Assembly: GCA_044433325.1 (NCBI GenBank)
Contig: JAWXTT010000006.1
Coordinates: 1 to 32,895, forward strand
Reading direction: 5' to 3'
Source: HGM05232 sp044433325
GTDB lineage: Bacteria; Bacteroidota; Bacteroidia; Bacteroidales; Muribaculaceae
Length of the DNA: 32,895 bases
Shown here: piece after piece, positions 7,908-14,904 of the stretch
Layout: each line of letters begins with the position of its first letter
How positions within the stretch are numbered: the stretch's first letter is position 1
Made by a program: the position numbers and the translations under genes
Notes under the pieces: model-generated
Told to the model about the DNA's origin: nothing
The model's database searches: none
What the model saw: only the letters and a program-made list of their open reading frames with translations

Positions 7908-9230
7908 ATGATAGATAACGCAACATTTAATAATCTCACTGTTAGTTTTCACACTTTAGGCTGCAAACTTAACTTTGCTGAAACCTCGTCAATAGGTAAT
8001 ACACTATTTGCTGAACGCGGAATTAAGCCTGCACGTAAAGGTGAAACCCCAGACATCTCAATTATAAACACATGTAGTGTAACTGAGTTAGCAGATAAGA
8101 AGTGCCGCCAAACAATCCGTAAAATTATTAAGAATTCACCTGAATCATTAATTATAGTAACTGGTTGCTATGCACAGCTTAAAGGTGAGGAGATATCGCA
8201 TATTGATGGCGTAAATATTATATTAGGGAGTGACCAAAAGGGTGAGATAGTCAACTATATCGATGACTGGTTTAAAACTCACCAGCAAACCATTGCAGTT
8301 ACCCCAATGAAAGATATCTCTAAATTTAATCCATCATGTTCACGTGGTGATCGCACTAGATATTTCCTGAAAGTACAGGATGGTTGTGATTATTTCTGTT
8401 CATATTGCACTGTACCTTACGCACGTGGTCGTAGCCGTAGTGGTAAGATTGCTAATTTAGTAGAACAAGCTAAAGGTGTTGCAGCCGAAGGGGGTAAGGA
8501 GATAGTCCTAACAGGTGTAAATATTGGCGACTTTGGCAAGGGGAGTGACGAAACATTCTTTGACTTAATAAAAGCGTTAGACACAGTGGAGGGTATTGAG
8601 CGTTTCCGCATATCATCCATTGAACCTAACCTACTAACTGACGAGATAATAGATTGGGTAGCAACCGAAGCTAAACGATTTATGCCACATTTCCATATCC
8701 CATTACAATCAGGGTCTGATGCGGTATTGAAACTGATGCGTCGTCGTTACGATACAGCACTATTCGCTACCAAAGTTGAGCATATACGCCGTGTATTGCC
8801 TGATGCATATATTGGGGTTGATTTAATAGTTGGTTCACGTGGTGAAACTGATGAACTGTTTGAGGAGTCTTACAACTTCTGCAAATCGTTGGATATCTCA
8901 TCACTGCATGTATTTACCTACTCGGAACGTGCAGGAACAGCAGCATTGCAGATTGAACATAGTGTTAATCCACAAACTAAGAATAAACGTACACATCGCA
9001 TGATTGCACTTTCGGATAAGAAATTATACGATTTCACCCAACGTTTTATCTCTAGCACTCGTCCTGTTCTATTTGAACAACCTAAAGAGGGCTTTCCGAT
9101 GCATGGATTTACTGATAACTACCTACGTGTTGAAGTTGATTACAATCCAGCAGAGATTAATAATATCAGCGAGGTTACACTTGATTCTATCATGAGCGAT
9201 AACTCAGTTAATGCCACATTAGTAAAATAG
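7908..9230 (+). CDS. mtaB: tRNA t6A37 methylthiotransferase MtaB
   Basis: 440 residues from the ATG at 7908; a TTG at 7899 would add three residues but is less likely. Radical-SAM methylthiotransferase layout: the N-terminal MTTase domain has the cluster cysteines C19 (TLGCKLN), C56 (NTCSV) and C87 (TGCYAQ), and the radical-SAM cluster cysteines C160, C164 and C167 lie in DGCDYFCSYC. A C-terminal TRAM-like beta domain is expected and the tail (about 380-440) fits. It converts t6A to ms2t6A at tRNA position 37, acting after the TsaBDE pathway whose tsaE lies upstream in this window. The HTLGCKLN form of the first motif points to MtaB rather than MiaB or RimO. The acyltransferase gene follows 24 bases later. 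Confidence 0.93.
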   Translation: MIDNATFNNLTVSFHTLGCKLNFAETSSIGNTLFAERGIKPARKGETPDISIINTCSVTELADKKCRQTIRKIIKNSPESLIIVTGCYAQLKGEEISHIDGVNIILGSDQKGEIVNYIDDWFKTHQQTIAVTPMKDISKFNPSCSRGDRTRYFLKVQDGCDYFCSYCTVPYARGRSRSGKIANLVEQAKGVAAEGGKEIVLTGVNIGDFGKGSDETFFDLIKALDTVEGIERFRISSIEPNLLTDEIIDWVATEAKRFMPHFHIPLQSGSDAVLKLMRRRYDTALFATKVEHIRRVLPDAYIGVDLIVGSRGETDELFEESYNFCKSLDISSLHVFTYSERAGTAALQIEHSVNPQTKNKRTHRMIALSDKKLYDFTQRFISSTRPVLFEQPKEGFPMHGFTDNYLRVEVDYNPAEINNISEVTLDSIMSDNSVNATLVK

Positions 9231-9254
9231 ATAATAAGCTACTAAAGAGTATCA

Positions 9255-10166
9255 ATGAAGATAACACGTGAAAATATAATCTATGCACCCATAAACCTGC
9301 TACTACATTTGGTAGCTCTGTTGCCATTTAGGGTGTTGTTTATAGTTTCAGATATTATCTACTTTCTTTTATACTATGTAATTAGGTATAGAGTTAAAGT
9401 GGTATCCCAACACATAAAAGACTCGTTCCCTGAGCATAACACTGTGGAACGCACTAAGATTGTCAAAGGATTCTACAAACATCTAACAGATTATTTCTTA
9501 GAAACAATAAAGTTAATCCATATCAGCGACGATCAGATGCGCAAGCGTATGATATTTGAGGGGGCTGAACTAATTGACAACTCATTAAAGCGTAATCGCT
9601 CAGTCGTAGCCTACGCCGCCCATTATGGTAATTGGGAATACTTAACATCCATATCATTATGGTTAGAGAGTAGCAATAATGACAAAGTTACCATCTCACA
9701 GATATATCGTCCATTGAGCAATAAGTGGTTTGACGCTTATATGCTAAAACTAAGAGTTAGGTTTAATACTGTATGTTTCTCAAAAAAGAGTACATTCCGC
9801 CATCTATTTAAGATTAAGCGTGAGGGGGGAGCTTTCTTAACTGGATTTATCTCAGACCAACGCCCTAGTGGCACTGATACTAAACATATCGTTAAATTCT
9901 TAAATCATGATACGTCGTTTATTACTGGTAGTGAGACAATAGCTCGCAAACTAGATACAGATGTAGTTTATCTGGATGTCGAAAAAGTTAGCCGAGGTAA
10001 ATATAAAACTACTATCCGCCCAATATATATTGCGGGGGTAACAATCGAGAGTAAAGATAGCATAGCCATAACAGATTGTTATGCAGCAATGCTTGAACAA
10101 ACAATAAATCGCAATCCATCGTTATGGCTATGGTCGCATAAGAGATGGAAAAAAAATAAAAACTAA
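9255..10166 (+). CDS. lysophospholipid/lipid A acyltransferase, LpxL/HtrB family
   Basis: 303 residues. An N-terminal membrane-associating helix (about 10-45) is followed by the catalytic H-x4-E box, H123 to E128 in AHYGNWE, then SQIYRPLSN (substrate-binding region) and SDQRPS. This layout fits the late acyltransferases that add a secondary acyl chain to lipid A at the inner membrane. Bacteroidota usually make penta-acylated lipid A with one such enzyme; the gene is a candidate for that, but chain specificity cannot be read. The stop is one base before the GT2 start, so the two genes are probably co-translated. Confidence 0.87.
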   Translation: MKITRENIIYAPINLLLHLVALLPFRVLFIVSDIIYFLLYYVIRYRVKVVSQHIKDSFPEHNTVERTKIVKGFYKHLTDYFLETIKLIHISDDQMRKRMIFEGAELIDNSLKRNRSVVAYAAHYGNWEYLTSISLWLESSNNDKVTISQIYRPLSNKWFDAYMLKLRVRFNTVCFSKKSTFRHLFKIKREGGAFLTGFISDQRPSGTDTKHIVKFLNHDTSFITGSETIARKLDTDVVYLDVEKVSRGKYKTTIRPIYIAGVTIESKDSIAITDCYAAMLEQTINRNPSLWLWSHKRWKKNKN

Positions 10167-10167
10167 T

Positions 10168-11178
10168 ATGTCAAAACAGATAGCTGTAATAATATTAAAC
10201 TGGAATGGTGAGGAGTTAATTAAACGATTCCTACCATCAGTGTGTAAATACACCAATAGTGATATTGCTGATGTTATAATAGCAGATAATGGCAGTACAG
10301 ATAACTCTGTTGAGATTATTAAACATGATTTTCCTAAAGCTAAACTACTGTGTTTAGGAAAGAATCATGGTTACGCCGAAGGGTATAATATAGCCATCGA
10401 AGAGACTAACTATAAATACACCCTACTACTTAACTCAGATGTTGAGGTACGCGAGGGGTGGTTAGAGCCTTTATACGAGTTTATGGAGGAGAATGAAGAC
10501 ACCGCCGCATGTCAACCTAAAATCTTATCTTGCACCAATCCTAATATGTTTGAATATGCAGGAGCAGCAGGGGGATATATCGATAATATGGGATATCTAT
10601 ATTGTCGTGGTCGCCTATTTGACACTATTGAACCTGACGAGGGGCAATATAATCAAGTTGAAGATATATTTTGGGCATCAGGAGCAGCATTAATGGTACG
10701 CACCGAAGTTTATCTACGTGTTGGAGGATTGGATGGATTATTCTTTGCTCACATGGAGGAGATAGATCTTTGTTGGCGCATAAACCTCGAAGGGTACAAA
10801 ATTAAATATCTCCCTAATAGTGCTATTTATCATCTAGGGGGAGGCACATTAGAGGCAGGCAACCCACGCAAAACATTCCTCAACTTCCGTAACAATCTAC
10901 TACTGCTATATAAGAATCTACCTAAAAAGGTACGCGATAGAAAGCTATTTGCACGTCGCCTATATGATACACTAGCATTCTTTATGTTCCTAGCAAAACG
11001 TGAATTTAGAAATGCAGGAGCAGTTCTAAAAGCCCACAAAGATTTCCGCCGTATGAAACGCCTATACACCCCACCAAAAGATATAGCCAACCTACTAAAA
11101 GGAAACAAAAACGCTGAACGCAACGTAATCATAGAATATTTCCTACAAGGGCGCAAACGATTCAGCGACCTGAAATAA
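10168..11178 (+). CDS. glycosyltransferase family 2 protein
   Basis: 336 residues. GT-A fold: VIILNWNGEE at the N-terminus, D40 in IIADNGSTD, GYAEGYNIAI (68-77) and NSDVEV (89-94) as the metal-binding DxD equivalent. GLFFAHMEEIDLCWR carries the typical ED/W-R acceptor segment. A basic amphipathic C-terminal region (about 250-336, rich in RK) may hold it at the membrane. It is probably a rhamnosyl- or similar transferase for surface glycans; donor and acceptor are not determinable. It follows the LpxL-like gene directly and its 3' end is overlapped by a decayed gene on the other strand. Confidence 0.87.
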   Translation: MSKQIAVIILNWNGEELIKRFLPSVCKYTNSDIADVIIADNGSTDNSVEIIKHDFPKAKLLCLGKNHGYAEGYNIAIEETNYKYTLLLNSDVEVREGWLEPLYEFMEENEDTAACQPKILSCTNPNMFEYAGAAGGYIDNMGYLYCRGRLFDTIEPDEGQYNQVEDIFWASGAALMVRTEVYLRVGGLDGLFFAHMEEIDLCWRINLEGYKIKYLPNSAIYHLGGGTLEAGNPRKTFLNFRNNLLLLYKNLPKKVRDRKLFARRLYDTLAFFMFLAKREFRNAGAVLKAHKDFRRMKRLYTPPKDIANLLKGNKNAERNVIIEYFLQGRKRFSDLK

Positions 11179-11311
11179 GATAATAGCCACCAGTTTTTGG
11201 AGCACCTCTAAACTCTATAATGTTATTATCCTTTAGCTCTTTAATATAACGCTCAACTGTCCTATCAATAATACTAGATATATTTAACGAACTTGGGCAG
11301 CTATTTAGCTC
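11162..11311 (-). pseudogene. C-terminal remnant of a RecG-like/AlbA-type ATP-binding protein (winged-helix end)
   Basis: On the minus strand this stretch reads without a stop as about 50 residues including RTVERYIKELKDNNIIEFRG and KTGGYYLIS. This is the typical winged-helix tail of the Bacteroidota ATP-binding proteins often annotated as RecG-like helicases. Nothing upstream on this strand continues the protein (a TAA precedes it), so it is debris. Its last codons overlap the 3' end of the GT2 gene by 17 bases, indicating that the original gene was cut at this junction. Confidence 0.55.
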
Positions 11312-11370
11312 ATACCGCCATTACCTTTGTTGTAAATGAGACAGGGGTAATCGAAAACCTTATAGAGTAG
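11305..11370 (+). pseudogene. possible C-terminal remnant of a peroxiredoxin-like gene
   Basis: The plus strand reads a short tail containing AITFVVNETGVIENLIE and a stop at 11368. It resembles the last strand/helix of Bcp-type peroxiredoxins (TFxIDexGxIE pattern). It is only 21 codons long and has no start, so this is suggestive only. Confidence 0.22.
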
Positions 11371-11391
11371 ATATCACAGAAAAGTAATACA

Positions 11392-11877
11392 ATGAAACAA
11401 CAACAGATTAGCAACTACACCGATTGCGAGGGGAATCTATATCTTCCGCAACCTCGTGTATATTTCGATGGTTTTGCGCACGAGTTTAGCTACTTGGAGT
11501 ATGATGCAAAACTCAATACGTTGGGAGTATTGATAAAAGAGGGGTTCTCACTCACAGAGGAGGTTCAGCGATATTGCGACAATCGAAGTCCACATATTCT
11601 TACGTCACTCAATATGACACTTTTAAGCTATATTCAGATGGTGAGGTGGGGCAAAACACATCACTTTACGGATGTTGTCTTTGAGGATTTTTCCTCTATT
11701 GAGTTAGCACAGCTCTTGGAGAGTGAGATTAAGTTGAGCTTTGTTGAATGGTCGGGCAAAACGGAGTGTCGTAAGTGGAATGACTCGATGCTTAGTGAGA
11801 TGCTTCTGACTGACTGGAGATGGTATATCTCCACAGGAACAATTAAAGCAACCATTTACAAAAGAGGAAATATTTGA
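11392..11877 (+). CDS. hypothetical protein, first gene of accessory island
   Basis: 161 residues, not recognised. It has no signal peptide or membrane segment. Tryptophan and aromatic residues are frequent near the end (WSGKTECRKW, LLTDWRWYIS), and the N-terminal half contains YLPQPRVYFDGF. The ATG at 11392 has an A-rich leader typical of this group. The stop TGA (11875-11877) ends one base before the first base of the next gene, so translational coupling is likely. Arginine codons CGA, AGA and AGG and leucine CTC are used, unlike the core genes around, which suggests acquisition by transfer. No function proposed. Confidence 0.7.
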   Translation: MKQQQISNYTDCEGNLYLPQPRVYFDGFAHEFSYLEYDAKLNTLGVLIKEGFSLTEEVQRYCDNRSPHILTSLNMTLLSYIQMVRWGKTHHFTDVVFEDFSSIELAQLLESEIKLSFVEWSGKTECRKWNDSMLSEMLLTDWRWYISTGTIKATIYKRGNI

Positions 11878-11878
11878 C

Positions 11879-12370
11879 TTGTGCTACCTCAATTTTGAAG
11901 ATAACGCACGCTATAAATTGGGTGTATATGGCAAGAATCCTCTATTTGTTTTTGGTGTTAATCCTAGCATCGCAAATGCCTATCGTAGCGATCCGACCAT
12001 CAGACGAGTACAGGGATATGCCAAGCGGAACGGATTTGATGGATTTGTAATGCTCAATGTTTATCCACTTATCGAGACCAACCCCAAGAAACTCCCCGAC
12101 ACGTCTAACAAGGAGCTACACGAGGAGAATATCAAACAGATCAGAAAGGCTATCTATACTGAGCATCCGACAATCTTGGTAGCATTTGGCAATACGATAA
12201 ACACTCGCCCATACCTAAAAGATTGCTTCAAAGATATTGTAGCCTCAATATCAGACAAGAATATCACATGGAAACAAATTGGAGCATTAACCAAAGGAGG
12301 AAACCCTCGCCACCCAAGCAGGGGTGCATATCAAGATTTAGAGGATTATAATATTAACTTAATAAAATAA
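11879..12370 (+). CDS. DUF1643 family protein
   Basis: 163 residues. The family pattern is clear: LFVFGVNPSIANAY (strand, then NPS-A loop), DPTIRRVQGYAKRNGF, FVMLNVYPL, a central VAFGNTI strand and a C-terminal GNPRHPSR segment. DUF1643 has no established biochemical function; members are typical of phages and accessory islands. The start is problematic: there is no ATG, and the TTG at 11879, placed just after the upstream stop, is the best choice. The frame is open upstream to 11810 (reading TKEEIFDLCYLNFEDN across the junction), so either termination-reinitiation or an ancestral longer protein is possible. An AAATT gap separates it from the next start at 12375. Confidence 0.8.
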   Translation: MCYLNFEDNARYKLGVYGKNPLFVFGVNPSIANAYRSDPTIRRVQGYAKRNGFDGFVMLNVYPLIETNPKKLPDTSNKELHEENIKQIRKAIYTEHPTILVAFGNTINTRPYLKDCFKDIVASISDKNITWKQIGALTKGGNPRHPSRGAYQDLEDYNINLIK

Positions 12371-12374
12371 AATT

Positions 12375-12578
12375 ATGACAAAAGACGAAGTAAAAGCGCA
12401 AAATCCGTGGGTAGAAGTCGCTGAGAAGATTAAAAGTGTATTGAGACAAAGAATTGGCATTGTAAGCATGAGGAGACGGGTAAATGTGGATTTATTTGTG
12501 AAGCTGATAGAGATATCATTAACGATCACAATAGGAGGTGCGATAAATCAAAATCTAATAATAAAAAGCGGTTTGTGA
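12375..12578 (+). pseudogene. N-terminal piece of the following gene, separated by a -1 frameshift
   Basis: Starts at an ATG with MTKDEVKAQNPWVEVAEKIK, which looks like a genuine protein start. After about residue 22 the frame turns into unlikely sequence and stops at 12576-12578. In the -1 frame the DNA is open from 12434 and reads a plausible Cys/His-rich segment (NWHCKHEETGKCGFICEADR) that runs directly into the downstream ORF. The simplest reading is one gene broken by loss of one base (or gain of two) between about 12430 and 12460. A sequencing error in this stretch would look the same. Confidence 0.45.
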
Positions 12579-13228
12579 CAGATCTTGTTACCGCTGCGCA
12601 CTCTGGAAATATTTTAGATGCTAATATCATTATTCTTTTGCTAAATCCAGGGTACAGCGAGCTTATTGATAGAAAAATATTTGAAAGATTAAACGATGCG
12701 ACAAAGGCGATACTTTATCAGAATAGAATAGATGCTCTTACCTTTAAAGCTAAGAAAATGTTAGATAGCGAGGAGGATTGTATTCTTGGAAATGCATATT
12801 GGCATGAAAGACTATCCTCTTTGTGGAAGCGAGAAGGCATTAAAGAGGATGTTGTTTTAGCACGTACAGCTATACTTCAATTGGTTGGATATAAATCTAC
12901 GGAGTTTGCATCGCTACATAGTGGAGAACATTTTGTTGGTGAAAAACATGTAGAGAGAATTATCCAATATTTGGCTGAATATAATAACGATTGTTTGTTC
13001 ATTATAGCAAGAAAGAATGGTCTGTGGGAGCCACTATTAAAGAAAAATGGGATTGCAGCCGAGAGAATTATTAAATTAAAGAGTGCTCGAAACACATACA
13101 TTAGCAGAGGTAATATGTATACAGGGCGAGACTATACTAATAATAAAGAGGCAGAACGATTACATCAAGAGAAGATTTTTAATCATATATTATGCAAACT
13201 AGGAAAAGAATCAGCCATACAATTATAA
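12575..13228 (+). CDS. hypothetical protein with LNPGYS motif (probably larger gene starting at 12375)
   Basis: 217 residues if begun at the GTG at 12575, but the frame is open upstream to 12434 and the extra residues (CKHEETGKCGF, Cys/His-rich) look real, so the natural N-terminus is probably the ATG at 12375 plus a frameshift. The core is IIILLLNPGYS, a hydrophobic strand followed by an NPG loop. I have seen this motif in uncharacterised accessory proteins, and it recalls the strand-plus-loop of uracil-DNA-glycosylase-like folds; that last point is inference. Later segments include WHERLSSLW, CLFIIARKNGLWEPLL and a KSARNTYISRGN tail. The 3' end overlaps the next gene by 37 bases. Function unknown. 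Confidence 0.6.
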   Translation: MTDLVTAAHSGNILDANIIILLLNPGYSELIDRKIFERLNDATKAILYQNRIDALTFKAKKMLDSEEDCILGNAYWHERLSSLWKREGIKEDVVLARTAILQLVGYKSTEFASLHSGEHFVGEKHVERIIQYLAEYNNDCLFIIARKNGLWEPLLKKNGIAAERIIKLKSARNTYISRGNMYTGRDYTNNKEAERLHQEKIFNHILCKLGKESAIQL

Positions 13229-13593
13229 CAGAGCTTCAACCGAACGAAATCTTCGTATTCGGCAGCAACATAAGTGGATTCCACGGCGGTGGAGCTGCAC
13301 GAACTGCAATGTCATGGGGCGCAGTGTGGGGAGAAGGTGTTGGGCTGCAAGGGCAGACTTATGCTATCCCCACAATGGATGGTTCAGTAGAGCATATTAA
13401 ACCATATATCGATGAATTTATCACATTCGCCAAGTGCCGCCCCGAAATGCAATTTTTAGTAACCGAGATTGGTTGCGGCATTGCAGGTTACACCCCACAG
13501 CAGATAGCCCCACTATTTGAAAATGCTGTCAATGTTGAAAATATCTATTTGCCACAATCGTTTTGGAACAAGCTCAAAGGCTATTTAGGCTAA
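13192..13593 (+). CDS. macro-like phage-type protein (A1S_2505-like family)
   Basis: 133 residues. The motif series IFVFGSNISGFHGGGAA, WGAVWGEGVGLQGQTYAIPT, VTEIGCGIAGY and QQIAPLF matches a small family common in phages and islands that I know as 'A1S_2505 family phage non-structural protein'. The FGSN and GCGIAGY loops are reminiscent of macro/ADP-ribose-binding domains. The start at 13192 overlaps the preceding gene; no other ATG is available before the conserved core, so it is kept, although translation might begin a little downstream at a non-ATG codon. Family membership is likely, the ligand is not known. Confidence 0.72.
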   Translation: MQTRKRISHTIITELQPNEIFVFGSNISGFHGGGAARTAMSWGAVWGEGVGLQGQTYAIPTMDGSVEHIKPYIDEFITFAKCRPEMQFLVTEIGCGIAGYTPQQIAPLFENAVNVENIYLPQSFWNKLKGYLG

Positions 13594-13666
13594 GTTTAAC
13601 CAAATCCATATATATAACTAGTGACTTCACAGTTGCTTGTTGACTCTTCATTAACTCACTTTTTTA

Positions 13667-13727
13667 GTATAAAAATACATTTTTCTAGCGGAATTGGGTA
13701 TTTTCTCTATTTTTGTTACTATTTTTG
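13667..13727 (+). promoter_or_regulatory. candidate argR promoter with ARG-box-like palindrome
   Basis: GTATAAAAATAC (13667-13678) is a dyad with 4-bp arms and a 4-base AT spacer, similar in form to ArgR operator half-sites. Two TATTTTTG boxes (13708-13715 and 13720-13727) fit TAnnTTTG; neither has TTTG at the ideal distance. Autoregulation of argR is common, but the operator call is weak. Confidence 0.3.
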
Positions 13728-13799
13728 CACTGGATTTATTCCCACGTTCAAATAGTAGGTCTAAATTAGATTGTAAATAGCGATTAAAACTCTGATTTT

Positions 13800-14279
13800 A
13801 TGAAGAATAAGAAATCTAGGCTTCAAATCATAATTGATTTGATTAAAAACAACTGTATAGGTAGTCAAGATGAGTTATCTAAAAAGTTAGCTGAGAGGGG
13901 TTGCATAGTTACACAAGCTACCCTATCACGCGACTTAAAGACTTTAAAGACAACTAAAGTAGCTACTGATATGGGTAAATATATGTATATTATCCCTGAT
14001 GGGAATAATATTCATGACAAGCTATTATCAGTAGGACAGGGTCGGATACACTCAGGTCATCATGCAGGGTTTACTTCGATTACATTCTCAGGTCACATGG
14101 CTGTTATTAAAACTCGTAATGGTTATGCTAGTGGTCTAGCTTACGATATAGATATTAGTCGCCCTGCTGAAATATTAGGAACAATAGCTGGAGCTGACAC
14201 ACTATTTGCTGTGTTGCGTGAAGATGTTACGCATGAGCAAGCACTTAAAGTATTCCAGAAATTTATACCACTAAAGTAA
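13800..14279 (+). CDS. argR: arginine repressor ArgR
   Basis: 159 residues, normal length. The N-terminal winged helix (about 1-70) contains GSQDELSKKLAERG and the recognition segment VTQATLSRDLKTLK with the conserved SR pair. The C-terminal hexamerisation/arginine-binding domain contains GLAYDID and GTIAGADTLFAVLRE, close to the family GTIAGDDT motif (D to A at one position). It leads the arginine cluster and should repress it when arginine is plentiful. A 207-base gap precedes it, with candidate promoter boxes. The GNAT gene follows after 41 bases. Confidence 0.93.
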   Translation: MKNKKSRLQIIIDLIKNNCIGSQDELSKKLAERGCIVTQATLSRDLKTLKTTKVATDMGKYMYIIPDGNNIHDKLLSVGQGRIHSGHHAGFTSITFSGHMAVIKTRNGYASGLAYDIDISRPAEILGTIAGADTLFAVLREDVTHEQALKVFQKFIPLK

Positions 14280-14320
14280 CAAGTATATATTATAACGAAA
14301 ATTTGCATCGGTTTAGTAAA

Positions 14321-14872
14321 ATGAATGAAGATAAAATAGAGATAGTAGTAGCTAATGAGAATCATATCAAGTATGTTGAGGAGATTCTTGAAACTATCAA
14401 TTGTGCCGCTAAGGTACGCGGTACTGGTATAGCCAAACGCTCACCTGAATATGTCAAACAGAAGATGCTAGAGAACAAAGCTGTTATTGCACTTCATGGA
14501 GATGAATTTGCTGGCTTTAGTTACATCGAAACATGGAGTAACAAGACCTTTGTTGCTAATTCAGGATTGATAGTGGTTAATAAATTCCGTGGATTAGGAT
14601 TAGCTAAAAGGATTAAGCAACGTATATTCCAACTATCTCGCGAAATGTACCCTGAGGCTAAAATTTTCTCACTAACAACAGGTGGTGCTGTGATGAAAAT
14701 AAATAATGAGCTTGGGTTCCGCCCTGTTACATTTACATCCTTAACGGAGGATGCCGCATTCTGGAAAGGGTGTGAGAGTTGTGTGAATTTTGATATATTG
14801 CAACGTAACGGTCGTAGGATGTGCCTATGTACAGGACTACTTTATGACCCTAAGGAGCATACCGAAGATTAA
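14321..14872 (+). CDS. GNAT N-acyltransferase of the arginine cluster (candidate N-acylglutamate synthase)
   Basis: 183 residues from the ATG at 14321; a TTG at 14303 would add six residues. GNAT fold: VANSGLIVVNKFRGLGLAKRIK holds the beta4 strand and the acyl-CoA pyrophosphate loop (R-G-L-G-L-A), and MKINNELGFRPV is the usual end-of-fold motif. The C-terminus is cysteine-rich (CESCVNFD, RRMCLCTG), possibly a metal-binding or structural extension. Bacteroides species carry a GNAT gene at the same place between argR and argG. Since Bacteroidota make arginine through N-succinyl intermediates in the species studied, this enzyme is a reasonable candidate to acylate glutamate; that is inference. 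Confidence 0.8.
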   Translation: MNEDKIEIVVANENHIKYVEEILETINCAAKVRGTGIAKRSPEYVKQKMLENKAVIALHGDEFAGFSYIETWSNKTFVANSGLIVVNKFRGLGLAKRIKQRIFQLSREMYPEAKIFSLTTGGAVMKINNELGFRPVTFTSLTEDAAFWKGCESCVNFDILQRNGRRMCLCTGLLYDPKEHTED

Positions 14873-14904
14873 TAAAATAAACAAATTATATATTCCCTAG
14901 AATT

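Noticed and set aside
12561..12569. Slippery-looking AAAAAG at the end of the 12375 frame, as a programmed -1 frameshift site
   Set aside because: In the zero frame it reads ATA-AAA-AGC, so the A-site tRNA would not re-pair after slipping, and the peptide before it is already implausible; the frame change must be earlier.
13594..13799. tRNA gene as integration site for the cassette
   Set aside because: No cloverleaf or tRNA-like arms seen in the gap on either strand.
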